From Marinobacter profundi (GTDB lineage Bacteria; Pseudomonadota; Gammaproteobacteria; Pseudomonadales; Oleiphilaceae): DNA of 64,000 nt. The position numbers were made by a program, and so were the translations under genes. Of this stretch, positions 15,298 to 24,932 are shown piece after piece (position 1 is the first letter of the stretch; every line of letters begins with the position of its first letter). The notes below the pieces were generated by a model. That model was given only the letters and a program-made list of their open reading frames with translations, searched no databases and was not told the origin of the DNA. Location: positions 124,001-188,000 of the forward strand of contig NZ_KZ319369.1 of NCBI RefSeq assembly GCF_002744715.1. Reading direction: 5' to 3'.

Positions 15298-17730
15298 TTA
15301 GGACGTTTGCCGGTAAAGCTCGTCTTCCAGGTCTTTCACGGCCTCGGTGTAGCCGGGCTTGCCCCCGAAGGAGTCCACCAGTTCCATGAGTGAGCCTATC
15401 TGGCTGAAGGGCGCGAGGGTGAGGATTTTAACATCTTCGATAGGCTCGATGCCGTCGTCGGTGTACTTGTCCAGCAGGGCGTCCAGAACCTCTTTGCTGG
15501 CGCCTTCGTATTTACTGAAGTAATCCTGCTTACGCACCTGCTCGGCCCGTTCCTTGCGGCTCAGAGGCGGCTGGTCGTAGACGATGTGGCAGATGACATC
15601 GAAGGGGTCGGGTTCGGCCCCCAGTTTCTTACTGACATCCTTGATGAGGTCGTCCCACATTACACCTTGCTCGGCCAGTTCTTCGATGATGGCCTGTTTG
15701 CGCTCGGCTTCGTTCCAGCCTTTGAGGAAGTCGGAGAGGGTGGCGTACTGCTCTTTCACTTGTTTGCGGGTGAAGTCTTTCAGACTTTCGGTGATGAGCT
15801 TGCCGTCCGGGCCGAGGTACTGGACGCGCTCCGCTATGACGGTGACTTCAACATTGTCTACCACGTAACGGGTTCGGCCACCGCCGGTTCCACCACCTTC
15901 GCCCGGGCCACCGGTATCTCCGCCTTGCGGGTCGTCGGTTTCCCAACCCGCTTCGGGGTCTGCTTCATAGCCCTCGGGCTCCTCGCCGCATCCATGCCCC
16001 GGCTCTGGAGTCTCCGGCGCGTCCTCGTCATCAGGATTAACGGGATCTCCGGCTCCGGGAACATAGACTTTCACAGGGTCGCCATCGAATGCTGGGTCCG
16101 CAAACAGCTCGGTGGCCTTTTTGAAGTCCAGAATGGTGAACCAGTGCTTGTTGTAGTCGTCGTTGATGCGGGTGCCACGGCCGATAATCTGCTTGAATTC
16201 GGTCATGGACTGGATGCGCTGGTCCAGCACGATGAGTTTGCAGGTTTGGGCGTCCACGCCGGTGGTCATCAGCTTGCTGGTGGTAGCAATCACCGGGTAA
16301 CGCTCTTCCGGGTTGATGAAGTTGTCCAGCTCGGCTTTGCCTTCCTGCTCATCGCCGGTGATGCGCATGACGTACTTGCGGTTCTCTTTCACTCGCTCCG
16401 GGTTCAGGTTCACGAGGGCCTGGCGCATGCGTTCGGCGTGGTCGATGTCTTCGCAGAAGACGATGGTTTTCTGGTAGGGGTCGGTTTGTTCGAGGAATTC
16501 GGTCACTTTCCTGGCGACCACTTCGGTGCGCTTCTCCAGCACGAGCTGGCGGTCGAAGTCTTTCTGGTTGTAGATGCGGTCTTCGATGAGCTCGCCGTGC
16601 TTGTCGGTCTGCCCCTTGCTGGGGCGCCAGCCCTGCAGGTCTCGATCCAGGTCGATGCGTACGACTTTGTAGGGGGCCAGAAAGCCATCTTCGATGCCCT
16701 GCTTCAGGGAGTAGGTGTAAACCGGCTCGCCGAAGTAGTCGATGTTGGAGACTTCCTTGGTTTCCTTCGGTGTGGCGGTCAGGCCGATGTGGGTGGCGGC
16801 GGAGAAGTAGTCCAGAATCTGCCGCCAGGCGGAGTCCACGGAGGCGCTGCCCCGGTGGCACTCGTCGATAACCACGAGGTCGAAGAAGTCCGGGGAGAAC
16901 TGCTTGTAAATGTTCTGCTCGTCCTCGCTGCCGGTGACGGCCTGGTACAGCGACAGGTAAATCTCGTAGGACGGGTCTACCGTTCGGTTCGTGACCTTGG
17001 TCATGGCCTGGCCGAAGGGCTTGAAGTCATTGTTCTTGGTCTGGTCTACCAGAATGTTGCGGTCGGCCAGGAACAGGATGCGTTTCTTCTGCTTGGACTT
17101 CCACAGCCGCCAGATTATCTGAAAGGCCGTGAAGGTCTTGCCGGTGCCGGTGGCCATCACCAGCAGAATGCGGTTCTGTCCGCGGGCCACGGCCTCTACA
17201 GTGCGGTTGATGGCGACTGTCTGGTAATAGCGGGGCGTTCGGCCGCTGCCGTCATCGTAGTAGGGCTGTTCGACCGTCTGCCTGGCGTTCTGGTGAATGC
17301 CTTTGTGCTGGCAGTAGAGCTCCCAGAGGGTTTCTGGGGAGGGGAATTCGCCCAGGCTTAGGGTGGTTTCGGTTTGGCCGAAGAGCCCGGTGCGGTCGTG
17401 GAACAGGAAGCCGTCGCCGTTACTGCTGAACACGAAAGGGGCGTCGAGGGCATCGCTGTAAGCCAGAGCCTGCTGCATGCCATCGCCCAGGCTGTGGTTG
17501 TTGTCCTTGGCTTCGATGATGGCAATGGGCATGTTCTTCTTGTAGCTGAGAACGTAATCCGCCCGGCGGCGCTTGCCACGGGTGTGCAGCCTGCCACGCA
17601 CGATGATGCGGCCAGCAGTGAACGAGACTTCCTCCCGCACCTGGCTGTGCATGTCCCATCCTGCTTGCTGCAGGGCAGGATTGATGTACTTGGTGCAGAT
17701 GTCCCGCTCTGTGAGCTTTTTCTTGTCCAT
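15298..17730 (-). CDS. hsdR: Type I restriction endonuclease subunit (EcoEI-like)
   Basis: An 810-residue motor-nuclease. The N-terminal nuclease motif is D58 with E73-A-K75 (IIEAK). Superfamily 2 motor motifs follow: P-loop ATGTGKT (193-199), 'ADRNILVDQ', DECH (289-292), 'GLTATP', and 'IGRGTRI' near residue 520. An acidic, Gly/Pro-rich linker (about 570-630) precedes the C-terminal HsdM-contacting part. It translocates and cuts unmethylated DNA. ATG 17730 is chosen; an upstream in-frame TTG at 17760 is less likely. First gene of the operon hsdR-hsdM-hsdS. All motifs look intact. Confidence 0.93.
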   Translation of the reverse strand: MDKKKLTERDICTKYINPALQQAGWDMHSQVREEVSFTAGRIIVRGRLHTRGKRRRADYVLSYKKNMPIAIIEAKDNNHSLGDGMQQALAYSDALDAPFVFSSNGDGFLFHDRTGLFGQTETTLSLGEFPSPETLWELYCQHKGIHQNARQTVEQPYYDDGSGRTPRYYQTVAINRTVEAVARGQNRILLVMATGTGKTFTAFQIIWRLWKSKQKKRILFLADRNILVDQTKNNDFKPFGQAMTKVTNRTVDPSYEIYLSLYQAVTGSEDEQNIYKQFSPDFFDLVVIDECHRGSASVDSAWRQILDYFSAATHIGLTATPKETKEVSNIDYFGEPVYTYSLKQGIEDGFLAPYKVVRIDLDRDLQGWRPSKGQTDKHGELIEDRIYNQKDFDRQLVLEKRTEVVARKVTEFLEQTDPYQKTIVFCEDIDHAERMRQALVNLNPERVKENRKYVMRITGDEQEGKAELDNFINPEERYPVIATTSKLMTTGVDAQTCKLIVLDQRIQSMTEFKQIIGRGTRINDDYNKHWFTILDFKKATELFADPAFDGDPVKVYVPGAGDPVNPDDEDAPETPEPGHGCGEEPEGYEADPEAGWETDDPQGGDTGGPGEGGGTGGGRTRYVVDNVEVTVIAERVQYLGPDGKLITESLKDFTRKQVKEQYATLSDFLKGWNEAERKQAIIEELAEQGVMWDDLIKDVSKKLGAEPDPFDVICHIVYDQPPLSRKERAEQVRKQDYFSKYEGASKEVLDALLDKYTDDGIEPIEDVKILTLAPFSQIGSLMELVDSFGGKPGYTEAVKDLEDELYRQTS

Positions 17731-17975
17731 GCGCTCGCCGCCGTTATTTCCGGATTGCAACTATCTGACGTGAAATGATTTTGCCGCTTCAGGGTAGCCC
17801 AAATTGTCGGGTTCCAGAAGAGCTGCTTGGTTTGCTGTGTCACTAGCGCGTGGAGTGCGATGTGCGGTGTCTGACCGATATTGGGAGGTGCGCATGGTCA
17901 GTAACAGCGACATCAGAATATTTCCTGGGAAACAAGCGGTCCTATTTGCAAACCTGAAAAGAATGACAAGAGCTG

Positions 17976-18728
17976 TCACCTTTCCAAGCTTAGCCCTATG
18001 TGCCGGTCCTCGTTCCACAAGACTCCGAAAATGAGGTCTGCAGTCTGCGGCTGAACGCCAAGCACTGAGCCAGCTCCCTTGTAGATTCCGCTTTTGATGC
18101 AATTACTGACGGTCGCCTCTATTTCAAAAACACCACCTTCAACGGATGGGTCATTGAGGCTGCCGGCGTACACACATCCGGTACTATCGGATCCAGTGAA
18201 GGTGTTATCAGCATCAATCGTTAGAGTTGTTGTCACCTCATCGTAGGTTTGAGACCACGAGCCGGTCGCATCGACAGCTGCCAGACAGATGTCTTCATTC
18301 GGAACCTGATACTGGGCATGGAATTGGTAGTCGAAAATGCCAAGGTTGTAGCCCTGAATTGAGTCTCGGGCAACAAATAATCCATTGAGTGAATAATTGG
18401 TTCGCTCGGTTTCAGCGCTCCACAGGTCGACATTTCCTGACACTTGAACGCTATCGGAGAAGTAGCCTGTCACTATGCCGATACTTGAAATAACCGTAAT
18501 GCGACCTGAGGGCGTGAGGATTGCGTACGCGTCATCTGACGATTCCTCGGCTGCGATTTCGAGGAAGCCACGGTACACTCCGGCATTTTGTGCTGTTTCT
18601 TGGGAGTATTTTTGGATGGCGGGTAGGCACAATATTTCTGGTTCGGTTGTGGCGGTTTCATTTTCACTACTGCCTCCACAACCCGCGAGGGATGTCATTG
18701 CGAGTATGGTTAGAATTCCTGATTTCAT
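17976..18728 (-). CDS. Hypothetical lipoprotein
   Basis: A 250-residue exported lipoprotein: hydrophobic signal (ILTILAMTSLAGC) with lipobox LAGC at about 14-17, then GGSSENETATTEPE as a linker. The mature part is beta-rich, with patterns such as 'GVYRGFLEIAAEE', 'YAILTPSGRITVIS', 'DATGSWSQTYDEVTTTLTID' and 'GCVYAGSLNDPS' that suggest a small lipocalin-like or repeated beta domain. Four cysteines after the lipobox (in EILCLP, EDICLA, TGCVY, SNCIK) could form two disulphides. No family recognised. It lies in an AT-rich orphan-gene stretch between hsdR and tRNA-Phe. Confidence 0.65.
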   Translation of the reverse strand: MKSGILTILAMTSLAGCGGSSENETATTEPEILCLPAIQKYSQETAQNAGVYRGFLEIAAEESSDDAYAILTPSGRITVISSIGIVTGYFSDSVQVSGNVDLWSAETERTNYSLNGLFVARDSIQGYNLGIFDYQFHAQYQVPNEDICLAAVDATGSWSQTYDEVTTTLTIDADNTFTGSDSTGCVYAGSLNDPSVEGGVFEIEATVSNCIKSGIYKGAGSVLGVQPQTADLIFGVLWNEDRHIGLSLER

Positions 18729-18950
18729 TTCCGAGTCCCTCCGGATGTTGATGCACTAGGCTAACTAGCTGCAGAGATTTTGTGGATATTTTGCTATAAA
18801 CGCATACTGGAAAATGCGGTATATGAATGCATTCAAACTCATGTCCCATATCGATTGAAAGTCTAAGTTCGACCGTTCGAACATTTGATTATTAGATTAA
18901 TTCGGCAGCTAGTTTAAGCACATCTTGTCACTTACTGAAGGATCTATCCG

Positions 18951-19526
18951 TTATAACGGTTTTAATTTGACAACAGTTTCGGCTCGTGTTCTTACCAATG
19001 TTTGTGTTAATTTCTCCATGTCACCGTCGAGCTGAAAGGCGGTTGAGCAAGATTTTCCTTCGATGTAAGTGATGCTCAAGTATCTGCCTGACTTCTCAGG
19101 GCGGAATATAAGTTGTCGGCCATACCCGCAGGCTGGGGCATCGAAGCCATGCGCTTCGGATAGTTTATCGAGAGATAGCTGACTTAGCTCTGTCGCAAAA
19201 AATAATTCAAATGCTGGGCCGAGCGGCGTATCAACATCTGTGGCGCCTTCAAGTTGTTCAGGCAAATCATTGCTTCCTATAGTTAGCAGGATGAATTCTT
19301 GGTCAGATTCGCCCTCATAATCAGTATATACCCAGAATTTGCCTTTCCTGTTTTCAAGTTTCTGTCGCTCGGTGAAGCGGGAGTCAATTAGTACAGTGGC
19401 TTCTAAATCCAATAGAGTGATCCCGTGATAGCCATCGGTCACCACCGGTATTTCCTCAGTGGTTGGGGTTGAGATGCAGCCAGAGCTAAAGGTTGCGAAT
19501 AGAATAATGATAGGTCGGATCTTCAT
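18951..19526 (-). CDS. Hypothetical lipoprotein
   Basis: A 191-residue lipoprotein when started at ATG 19526 (GGGAG 9 bases upstream; an ATG 24 bases earlier lacks a site). The signal MKIRPIIILFATFSSGC has a lipobox SSGC, followed by a short Thr/Pro linker. The mature part ('FWVYTDYEGESDQEFILLT', 'ACGYGRQLIFRPEKSGRYLS', 'YIEGKSCSTAFQLDG') has two further cysteines and mixed alpha/beta composition. No known family recognised. AT-rich neighbourhood, flanked by ~220 and ~297 bases without genes. Confidence 0.65.
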   Translation of the reverse strand: MKIRPIIILFATFSSGCISTPTTEEIPVVTDGYHGITLLDLEATVLIDSRFTERQKLENRKGKFWVYTDYEGESDQEFILLTIGSNDLPEQLEGATDVDTPLGPAFELFFATELSQLSLDKLSEAHGFDAPACGYGRQLIFRPEKSGRYLSITYIEGKSCSTAFQLDGDMEKLTQTLVRTRAETVVKLKPL

Positions 19527-19823
19527 GCAATTAACTCCCATTAGAGACATCCAATTCCATCAGTAGCATAAACTATAGGTCACATGCGGTTCGCGATGAA
19601 GGCTATGCTTGTTTCGTTCAGAAATCTGGAGTAAAAGCCAATTATTACTTGTTCGAGTGGGCATGCTCACCGATGGTAGTTCCTGAAATTGTCGAGCTTG
19701 GGAAAGTTTGAATTCAGGTAGAAACCACGCTCAGCGCCCCCCCGTGGTGATGGATTTCCGATAGGAAGGGCCCGCGCGCTTATATGGACTACCGTTGATA
19801 GTTGAAGGGAAAGGGAGAGCCTA

Positions 19824-20309
19824 ATGATTGTTAATCACCATCGGAAGTGCCCAGAATGTAATGAGGTAATAGAAAAGGCTGCGCCCGGGTGTAAATACTG
19901 CGGTGAAAACTTCCGAATAAATACAGTGTATACCTGGATGGTCAATATTGGCACTCTGGTATTTGTTGGCGCGATGATGTGGGTTCTAATTAGCTGGGAA
20001 ATAGGGCATTTTTATGATCCGCCGGCATTGGTTGCAGAGCGGCCAAGCAAGAGCGTAACCGGTGAATATTATATTGGTGCTATTGCGCTGGGTTGTGTCA
20101 CCGAGGATGTATACTCTCGCGCCTTCAGCATGATGACGAATAGAGAGTGGGAAGCGTTGGCAAGAGTGGTGGAGTCAGGTCAGTGTGTTGAGCTCCCGGA
20201 AGGAATGCGCGTTCACATTGAGGATTCAACGTTTTCAATGGTGAGGATTCGACCGGCTGGAGAGGTAACGGCCTACTGGACTGGGATTGAAGTTCCCATT
20301 GAAAGGTAA
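19824..20309 (+). CDS. Zinc-ribbon membrane protein of unknown function
   Basis: A 161-residue protein with a strong ribosome binding site (GGGAGAG). The N terminus is a zinc ribbon, C-P-E-C (residues 9-12) and C-K-Y-C (about 23-26). One transmembrane helix, 'IGTLVFVGAMMWVLI', spans about 42-60. The remaining ~95 residues are predicted to be on the far side of the membrane ('GCVTEDVYSRAFSMMTN', 'GQCVELPEGMRVHIED'). The last part reads like a small SH3-like beta domain. No family recognised. The 297-base stretch before it holds nothing I can assign. It is convergent with the tRNA-Phe gene. Confidence 0.65.
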   Translation: MIVNHHRKCPECNEVIEKAAPGCKYCGENFRINTVYTWMVNIGTLVFVGAMMWVLISWEIGHFYDPPALVAERPSKSVTGEYYIGAIALGCVTEDVYSRAFSMMTNREWEALARVVESGQCVELPEGMRVHIEDSTFSMVRIRPAGEVTAYWTGIEVPIER

Positions 20310-20344
20310 AATCTGCTTACAAATTGGGGCATCAGAAACAACAA

Positions 20345-20363
20345 AGCCCGCACAAGGCGGGCT
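20345..20363 (-). terminator. Terminator of tRNA-Phe transcript
   Basis: AGCCCGC (20345-20351) and GCGGGCT (20357-20363) form a 7-8 bp stem. Read on the minus strand it is followed by TTTGTTGTTT, so it ends the tRNA transcript. It may also act on the + strand gene that stops at 20309. Confidence 0.65.
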
Positions 20364-20379
20364 TCATCAGAATTCTTAA

Positions 20380-20455
20380 TGGTGCCCGGAGGCGGAATCG
20401 AACCACCGACACGGGGATTTTCAATCCCCTGCTCTACCAACTGAGCTATCCGGGC
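20380..20455 (-). tRNA. tRNA-Phe (GAA)
   Basis: The reverse complement gives a complete 76-nt cloverleaf. It starts GCCCGGA, has the D arm AGCTCAGTTGGTAGAGC, an anticodon loop with GAA (CAGGGGATTGAAAATCCCC region), the T loop GGTTCGATTCC, and an acceptor closing to TCCGGGC with encoded CCA at 20380-20382. It lies beside yggX and mutY, as in pseudomonads and relatives. Its 3' end faces the accessory island, a position often used by integrases, but no integrase or duplicated 3' end is visible. Confidence 0.97.
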
Positions 20456-20576
20456 GTGTTGCGGTACTGCGCTGCAACGGGGCGCTATTAAACCGGTTTA
20501 GCGGTACCGAGTCAAGGCTGTGCAGAAAAAATTTGTGGATCTTTTCGGGGTTGCTCAGTCCTTGACCAGGTTGGGC

Positions 20577-20849
20577 TTATTGCTCCGGTGGAACATAGCC
20601 TTCGGCCTTGTCAAACGGCTCGTTGTCGAGGAACCGTTCCATCTGGGCCTGCAAGTATTTGCGACTGTTCGGGTCCATCATGCTGAGGTGTTTTTCGTTA
20701 ATCAGCATGGTTTGTTGTTGTTGCCATTCCTGCCAGGCTTTTTTTGACACGGTGTCATACAGCTCCTGGCCTTTCTTGCCCGGCATGGGCGGGAAGTCGA
20801 GGCCTTCGAGTTCTTCCTGGTACTTGCGACAGAATACGGTGCGGCTCAT
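20577..20849 (-). CDS. yggX: Fe(2+)-trafficking / oxidative damage protection protein
   Basis: A 90-residue protein matching YggX along its length. It begins [20 protein letters not shown] with the conserved Cys7, continues with '[19 protein letters not shown]' and '[14 protein letters not shown]', and ends '[13 protein letters not shown]' plus a short tail. YggX protects iron-sulphur proteins from oxidation and influences labile iron. The start is set at ATG 20849, the family start. It lies downstream of mutY with a 51-base gap and probably shares its transcript, the common mutY-yggX arrangement. Confidence 0.95.
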   Translation of the reverse strand: MSRTVFCRKYQEELEGLDFPPMPGKKGQELYDTVSKKAWQEWQQQQTMLINEKHLSMMDPNSRKYLQAQMERFLDNEPFDKAEGYVPPEQ

Positions 20850-20900
20850 GTCTGCTCCTGTGGAATCGCCGGGTAGCGGGTCTGCGGGCATGATAACAGA

Positions 20901-21965
20901 TCAGAGCAGGGCGGTTTGCTCTGGTGTGGTCAGCAGGGTGCGAATCGGGGCGGGCAGGCCCAGGGCGAGGGCTTCGTCCCGGTGGACCCAGCGTTGTTCA
21001 GTCTCCTCGGCCACCCCGGTTGGTCCGGTGACGGCGAGGCGCGCCGGCTGGATGTGCAGGTGGTAGTGACTGAAGGTGTGGCGGAAGCCGCTGATCAGCT
21101 CGGCGTCACTGCAGCCGAATCCGAACTGACGCTCGCAGGCGTCGGGTAGTTCCTCGGGGCCGTAGGCCGGGTCCAGCTCCGGCAGGCTCCATAGCCCGCC
21201 CCAGATGCCGCTGGGTGGGCGCCGCTCGAGCAGGATGCGTCCCTGATGGTCTTCGAGGATGACCATCCAGGTTGTTTTCTCCGGCTTGGCCTTTTTCGGC
21301 TTGGCGCCGGGGTAGCTGGTAGTTTCCTGGCGGGCGTAGGCGGTGCAGCCAGGCTGCAGCGGGCAGCGTTCGCAGGCCGGGCGGCTGCGGGTGCATACCG
21401 TGGCGCCCAGGTCCATGATCGCCTGGGTGTAGTCCCGCACCCGGTCTTCCGGAGTGTGTTCCTCGGAATGTTGCCACAGCTGGTTCAGTACCGCGGTCTG
21501 TCCCGGCCAGCCGGGTATGGCATGGTAGCGGGCAAGGACCCGTTTGACGTTGCCATCAAGAATGGCGGCGCGGATGCCGAAGGCCTGGGCGACAATGGCG
21601 GCGGCGGTGGAGCGGCCGATGCCGCTGAGGGCTTCGAGGGTTTCCTGCTGTTGCGGGAATTCGCCGCCGTATTCCGCGACGACTTGTTGCGCCGCCTTGT
21701 GCAGGTTGCGGGCGCGGGCATAGTAACCCAGGCCGGACCAGTGGCTGAGCACGTCGTCCACCGGTGCGGCCGCCAGTGCGGCCACGTCCGGAAAGCGTTT
21801 CATGAAGGCTTCGAAGTAGGGGATGACGGTTGCCACCTGGGTCTGTTGCAGCATGATCTCAGACACCCACACCCGGTAGGCATTGCGGTCATGGTGCCAC
21901 GGCAGGTCATGCCTGCCGTGCTGGTCGTACCAGGCCAGCAGCTGGCCGGCGAAGCTGTCGGCCAT
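20901..21965 (-). CDS. mutY: A/G-specific adenine DNA glycosylase
   Basis: A 354-residue glycosylase that removes adenine opposite 8-oxoguanine. The catalytic Glu36 is in 'SEIMLQQTQV', the helix-hairpin-helix is 'LSGIGRSTAAAI', and the catalytic Asp137 is in ILDGNVKRV. The [4Fe-4S] cysteines read C-x6-C-x2-C-x5-C in 'CTRSRPACERCPLQPGC'. The C-terminal NUDIX-like domain that reads 8-oxoG spans about 235-350. The start is ATG 21965, which overlaps the asmA stop (TAATG); an upstream frame of 77 arginine-rich residues is asmA read in another frame. The oxidative-damage theme is shared with yggX. Confidence 0.95.
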   Translation of the reverse strand: MADSFAGQLLAWYDQHGRHDLPWHHDRNAYRVWVSEIMLQQTQVATVIPYFEAFMKRFPDVAALAAAPVDDVLSHWSGLGYYARARNLHKAAQQVVAEYGGEFPQQQETLEALSGIGRSTAAAIVAQAFGIRAAILDGNVKRVLARYHAIPGWPGQTAVLNQLWQHSEEHTPEDRVRDYTQAIMDLGATVCTRSRPACERCPLQPGCTAYARQETTSYPGAKPKKAKPEKTTWMVILEDHQGRILLERRPPSGIWGGLWSLPELDPAYGPEELPDACERQFGFGCSDAELISGFRHTFSHYHLHIQPARLAVTGPTGVAEETEQRWVHRDEALALGLPAPIRTLLTTPEQTALL

Positions 21966-24190
21966 TATTTGAACAGGCCTTTGAGTGCGTCCTTGACCTT
22001 GCTGCCGGCTTCCTCGCCGAGCTTTTCTTCCAGCTTCTCTTTCACTTTCTCTTCGGCCTTCTGCTTGGCTTCGTCCACTTCTTCTTTCGCCTTGGCCTTG
22101 GCGGCATTGGCGGCCATGTCCTTGAGGGTGTCGCGGAAGCGGGAGCCGTCGAACGAGCACAGGCCGGCGGGATCTTCGGTGAAGTTGCCGCGGCATTCTA
22201 CCGGAATCACCGCGTTCTTGACGTATTCGGTGACGCGGCAGGCCGGGTCGCGGTGGATCTCACCAACAATGCGCAGGCCCAGTTCGTAGTCCAGTTGCGA
22301 GGCTGCCATGTCGACCGTGCCATCACCTTCCAGCGCCATGCCGGCCAGTGAGGCGACCAGATCGGTGTTGTTGAGGGTATTGCCGTCAATCTTCAGGGTG
22401 CCGCGCATATCGTTGAACGGGGTGCTGGTGCCCCAGTCACTGGTCGTCAGGCTTTCCTGGTTGGCGAGGGCAATGCCCTGGCAGGCCATCCGGGTCAGGT
22501 TCATACGGGTGAACTGGCCTTCGGCCAGGTTGAAGCTGACCAGGCCATTGGCATTGTTACGCAGCGCCGAGATGCGGTTGCCGGTGGTTTTCACGTCCAG
22601 GTCCAGGTTGGCGCCGCCGGATAGCATGTCCATCTCCGCCAGGTCCTGCAGCAGTGGCAGGGTCTGCACGCTGTTGACTTTGGAGCCGATCACCCAGCTC
22701 GGGTTGTCGGAGCGGGCGTCCAGGGTGACGTTGGCGCCGAAGCTGCCGTCATAGAGCTTGCCGCTGAACTGGTTGACCTTGAGCAGGCCGTCGTTGGCGG
22801 TGATCTTCGACTGGATCTCGTTGATGGTCAGGTTGCTGACGATCAGCTCGCCGAGCCCCAGGTTGATGTCCATGATCAGGGCCCGCAGGGTGTCCAGCGG
22901 CAGCAGGTCGGTTTCTTCCGCCGGGGTGGCCGGGCTGCTGCTGGCGCTCTGGCTGTCACCGGCGCTGCCTTGGGCTGCGGCGTCTTCCTCGCTGGCGAGT
23001 GGCAGGTAGCGGTCGGCATTGATCTTGTCGCCCTGCAGGTTGAGGCCGATGGCGCCGTTGCTGATGCCGTAGCGGGCGTCGCCCTGGAAGGTGGTGTCGT
23101 CGAGTGTGATCTTCAGGCCGTTGAGGGCCACGGTGCCGGCCGGGCCGGCGATATCGGTGGCGAGGGCCATCCTGGTCAGTACCTCCGGATCGGCGGTATC
23201 AATCGGCGCCTGGCCGAGGGCCTCGAGCAGTTCTTTCAGGGAGAAGGCGGCGATGTCCAGCTTGCCCTGCAGCTGCGGCTGGTCGCCGAAGCCGGTCACG
23301 CTCAGGTCGGTTCTGAGCTTGAGATCGGCGAGGCTGGCGGTGAAGCCGCTGACTGTCGCCACTTCGTTTTCCAGGTTTACTTCGGCTGATCCGCCAAGGG
23401 TTGCCTGCACCGACTTGTCGCCAAACGGCTCGCCGTTCATGTCGAAGGTGCCGTCCAGGTTGGCGATGGCGAATTCGTTGAGCGCTTCGTTGGCGCCCAG
23501 CTCGGCACTGATGGCTGCATCGACGGCGAAGCGGGGCTGGTTGGTCTCCACGCGGAAGCTCAGGTCCAGCGGAAACGCCTGGCCGAGGGTGATGTCGCGG
23601 GCGTTGACGGCAAAGTTGTCGAGGGTAACGGACTGGCCAGTGGCCTGGTCGTCGTAGTGCACTCGGGCATTGCTGATCTGCACGTTCTCGACGTTGAAGT
23701 TGAGCGGCTCGGCGGCGCCTTCCTCCGCGGCTGCCGCCGGAGTGGGTGCGGTATCTCCGGCTTGGGCGCTGCCGTCGCTTGGTGTACCAGTGGCGGCCGC
23801 GTCTTCTTTCATGATGCGGGTCCAGTTGCCATTGCCCTGCTTGTCCACCGACAGGTTGGCGTCCAGGCCGTCCAGCACAAAGGTGTTGACCCGCGGCGAC
23901 ATGCTGATCAGCGACCAGAAATCGAGCTGGGCGATCAGTTGCTGCAGGCTGACAAAACTCTGGTCGTCGAGCTTAGCTTCTACGTTATTCAGTTCCAGGC
24001 CCAGCGGGATGAACGACCAGCCGATGTCCCCGTCGAGGATCAGGTCGAGGTTGGTGTTGTCCTCCACGGCTTTTTCGATCTGCGGCTTGTAGTCATTGGG
24101 ATCAATAACCGCGATGGCGATGGCAATCGCTGCCGCCACCAGTACGATAATGCCGATAATGGCCAGGATCAGATAACGTAAGGCTTTCAT
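21965..24190 (-). CDS. asmA: AsmA-family protein
   Basis: A 741-residue AsmA-like protein: N-terminal membrane helix ('LAIIGIIVLVAAAIAIAIAV'), the conserved 'DPNDYKPQIEKAV' that opens AsmA domains, and long beta-rich repeats characteristic of bridge-like lipid-transport proteins of the inner membrane/periplasm. The C-terminal AsmA part ('GLVSFNLAEGQFTRMNL') is followed by a Lys/Glu-rich coiled tail (last ~60 residues). Start at ATG 24190 (AAGGA upstream); an ATG at 24274 is unlikely. It is linked to outer-membrane lipid balance in other bacteria. It overlaps mutY by one base. Confidence 0.9.
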   Translation of the reverse strand: MKALRYLILAIIGIIVLVAAAIAIAIAVIDPNDYKPQIEKAVEDNTNLDLILDGDIGWSFIPLGLELNNVEAKLDDQSFVSLQQLIAQLDFWSLISMSPRVNTFVLDGLDANLSVDKQGNGNWTRIMKEDAAATGTPSDGSAQAGDTAPTPAAAAEEGAAEPLNFNVENVQISNARVHYDDQATGQSVTLDNFAVNARDITLGQAFPLDLSFRVETNQPRFAVDAAISAELGANEALNEFAIANLDGTFDMNGEPFGDKSVQATLGGSAEVNLENEVATVSGFTASLADLKLRTDLSVTGFGDQPQLQGKLDIAAFSLKELLEALGQAPIDTADPEVLTRMALATDIAGPAGTVALNGLKITLDDTTFQGDARYGISNGAIGLNLQGDKINADRYLPLASEEDAAAQGSAGDSQSASSSPATPAEETDLLPLDTLRALIMDINLGLGELIVSNLTINEIQSKITANDGLLKVNQFSGKLYDGSFGANVTLDARSDNPSWVIGSKVNSVQTLPLLQDLAEMDMLSGGANLDLDVKTTGNRISALRNNANGLVSFNLAEGQFTRMNLTRMACQGIALANQESLTTSDWGTSTPFNDMRGTLKIDGNTLNNTDLVASLAGMALEGDGTVDMAASQLDYELGLRIVGEIHRDPACRVTEYVKNAVIPVECRGNFTEDPAGLCSFDGSRFRDTLKDMAANAAKAKAKEEVDEAKQKAEEKVKEKLEEKLGEEAGSKVKDALKGLFK

Positions 24191-24354
24191 ATCCGAAGCA
24201 TCCTTTCGGTTGTTAGGGGCGCAAGCCCAAGGATAACGCACGAAGCACAAATTAAAAGTTGATATGTATGACAATACGCCGGTGATCAGCCAAAATAGCT
24301 CCCCTTAACAGATTAGACTGGTCCAAGACCTACAACGACAACAAGGAGCTTTTC

Positions 24355-24816
24355 GTGGCTATCACTGTATCCATTGAGCTGAACCGGGACATCGAGATTC
24401 CAGGCAGTTACGACGAGGTATTCGAGCTTCTCGCCGATGTACCCCGGTCGGCAAGCCACTTCCCCAAGGTCGACAAGCTGATCGACCTGGGTGACAACGT
24501 GTACCGCTGGGAGATGGAAAAAGTGGGTGTCGACAAGCACGCCATCCAGTCCGTCTACGCTTGTCGCTACGCCGCTGACAAAGACGCCGGCAAGATCACC
24601 TGGGAGCCGGTTCGTGGCGAGGGCAATGGTGTGGTGAAGGGAGCCTGGGTGCTCCGCGCCAACGGTGATAACGCCACGTCTGTCAAGTTCCAGACCAGTG
24701 CCGAGCTGACCGTGCCGCTGCCGGGCCTGCTCAAGCTGGCGATCAGCCCGGTGATCAAGCATGAATTCAACAGCCTGGTTGATACCTACATGAACAACCT
24801 GAAGAAGGCATTCTGA
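24355..24816 (+). CDS. SRPBCC/START-like lipid- or ligand-binding protein
   Basis: A 153-residue protein with the SRPBCC (polyketide cyclase/START) fold: an N-terminal strand-helix 'DIEIPGSYDEVFELLADV', central strands, and a long C-terminal helix 'SPVIKHEFNSLVDTYMNNLKKA'. It starts at GTG 24355 behind AAGGAG. Soluble, no signal peptide. Such proteins bind hydrophobic ligands; ligand unknown. It stands between asmA (divergent) and hisB (same strand, 116-base gap with its own promoter). Confidence 0.75.
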   Translation: MAITVSIELNRDIEIPGSYDEVFELLADVPRSASHFPKVDKLIDLGDNVYRWEMEKVGVDKHAIQSVYACRYAADKDAGKITWEPVRGEGNGVVKGAWVLRANGDNATSVKFQTSAELTVPLPGLLKLAISPVIKHEFNSLVDTYMNNLKKAF

Positions 24817-24873
24817 CGACCACGGCTATGATCGTCATAGCGGTGTTTGCGGGACGTCGGGAAAGTTAAACGG

Positions 24874-24879
24874 TATAAT
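24874..24879 (+). promoter_or_regulatory. -10 box of the hisB promoter
   Basis: A perfect TATAAT 54 bases ahead of hisB. No good -35 at normal spacing is visible (TTGCGG is 21 bases away), so the promoter is partly supported. Confidence 0.5.
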
Positions 24880-24932
24880 CGGCAGGAAATGTTTCCCGGC
24901 GCCCCGGCGCCCGATTTAACTACGGAGTCCCC

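Noticed and set aside
15586-17361. Long open frame opposite hsdR (591 residues)
   Set aside because: It is on the antisense strand of a complete hsdR, has composition typical of a shadow frame, and shows no recognisable domain.
20380-20455. tRNA-Phe as an active integration site with a duplicated 3' end
   Set aside because: I looked for GGTGCCCGGAGG or similar near 8.5-9.3 kb and saw none, and no integrase gene is present in the window.
21966-22196. N-terminal extension of mutY by 77 arginine-rich residues
   Set aside because: It is the asmA coding region read in another frame; the family start is ATG 21965.
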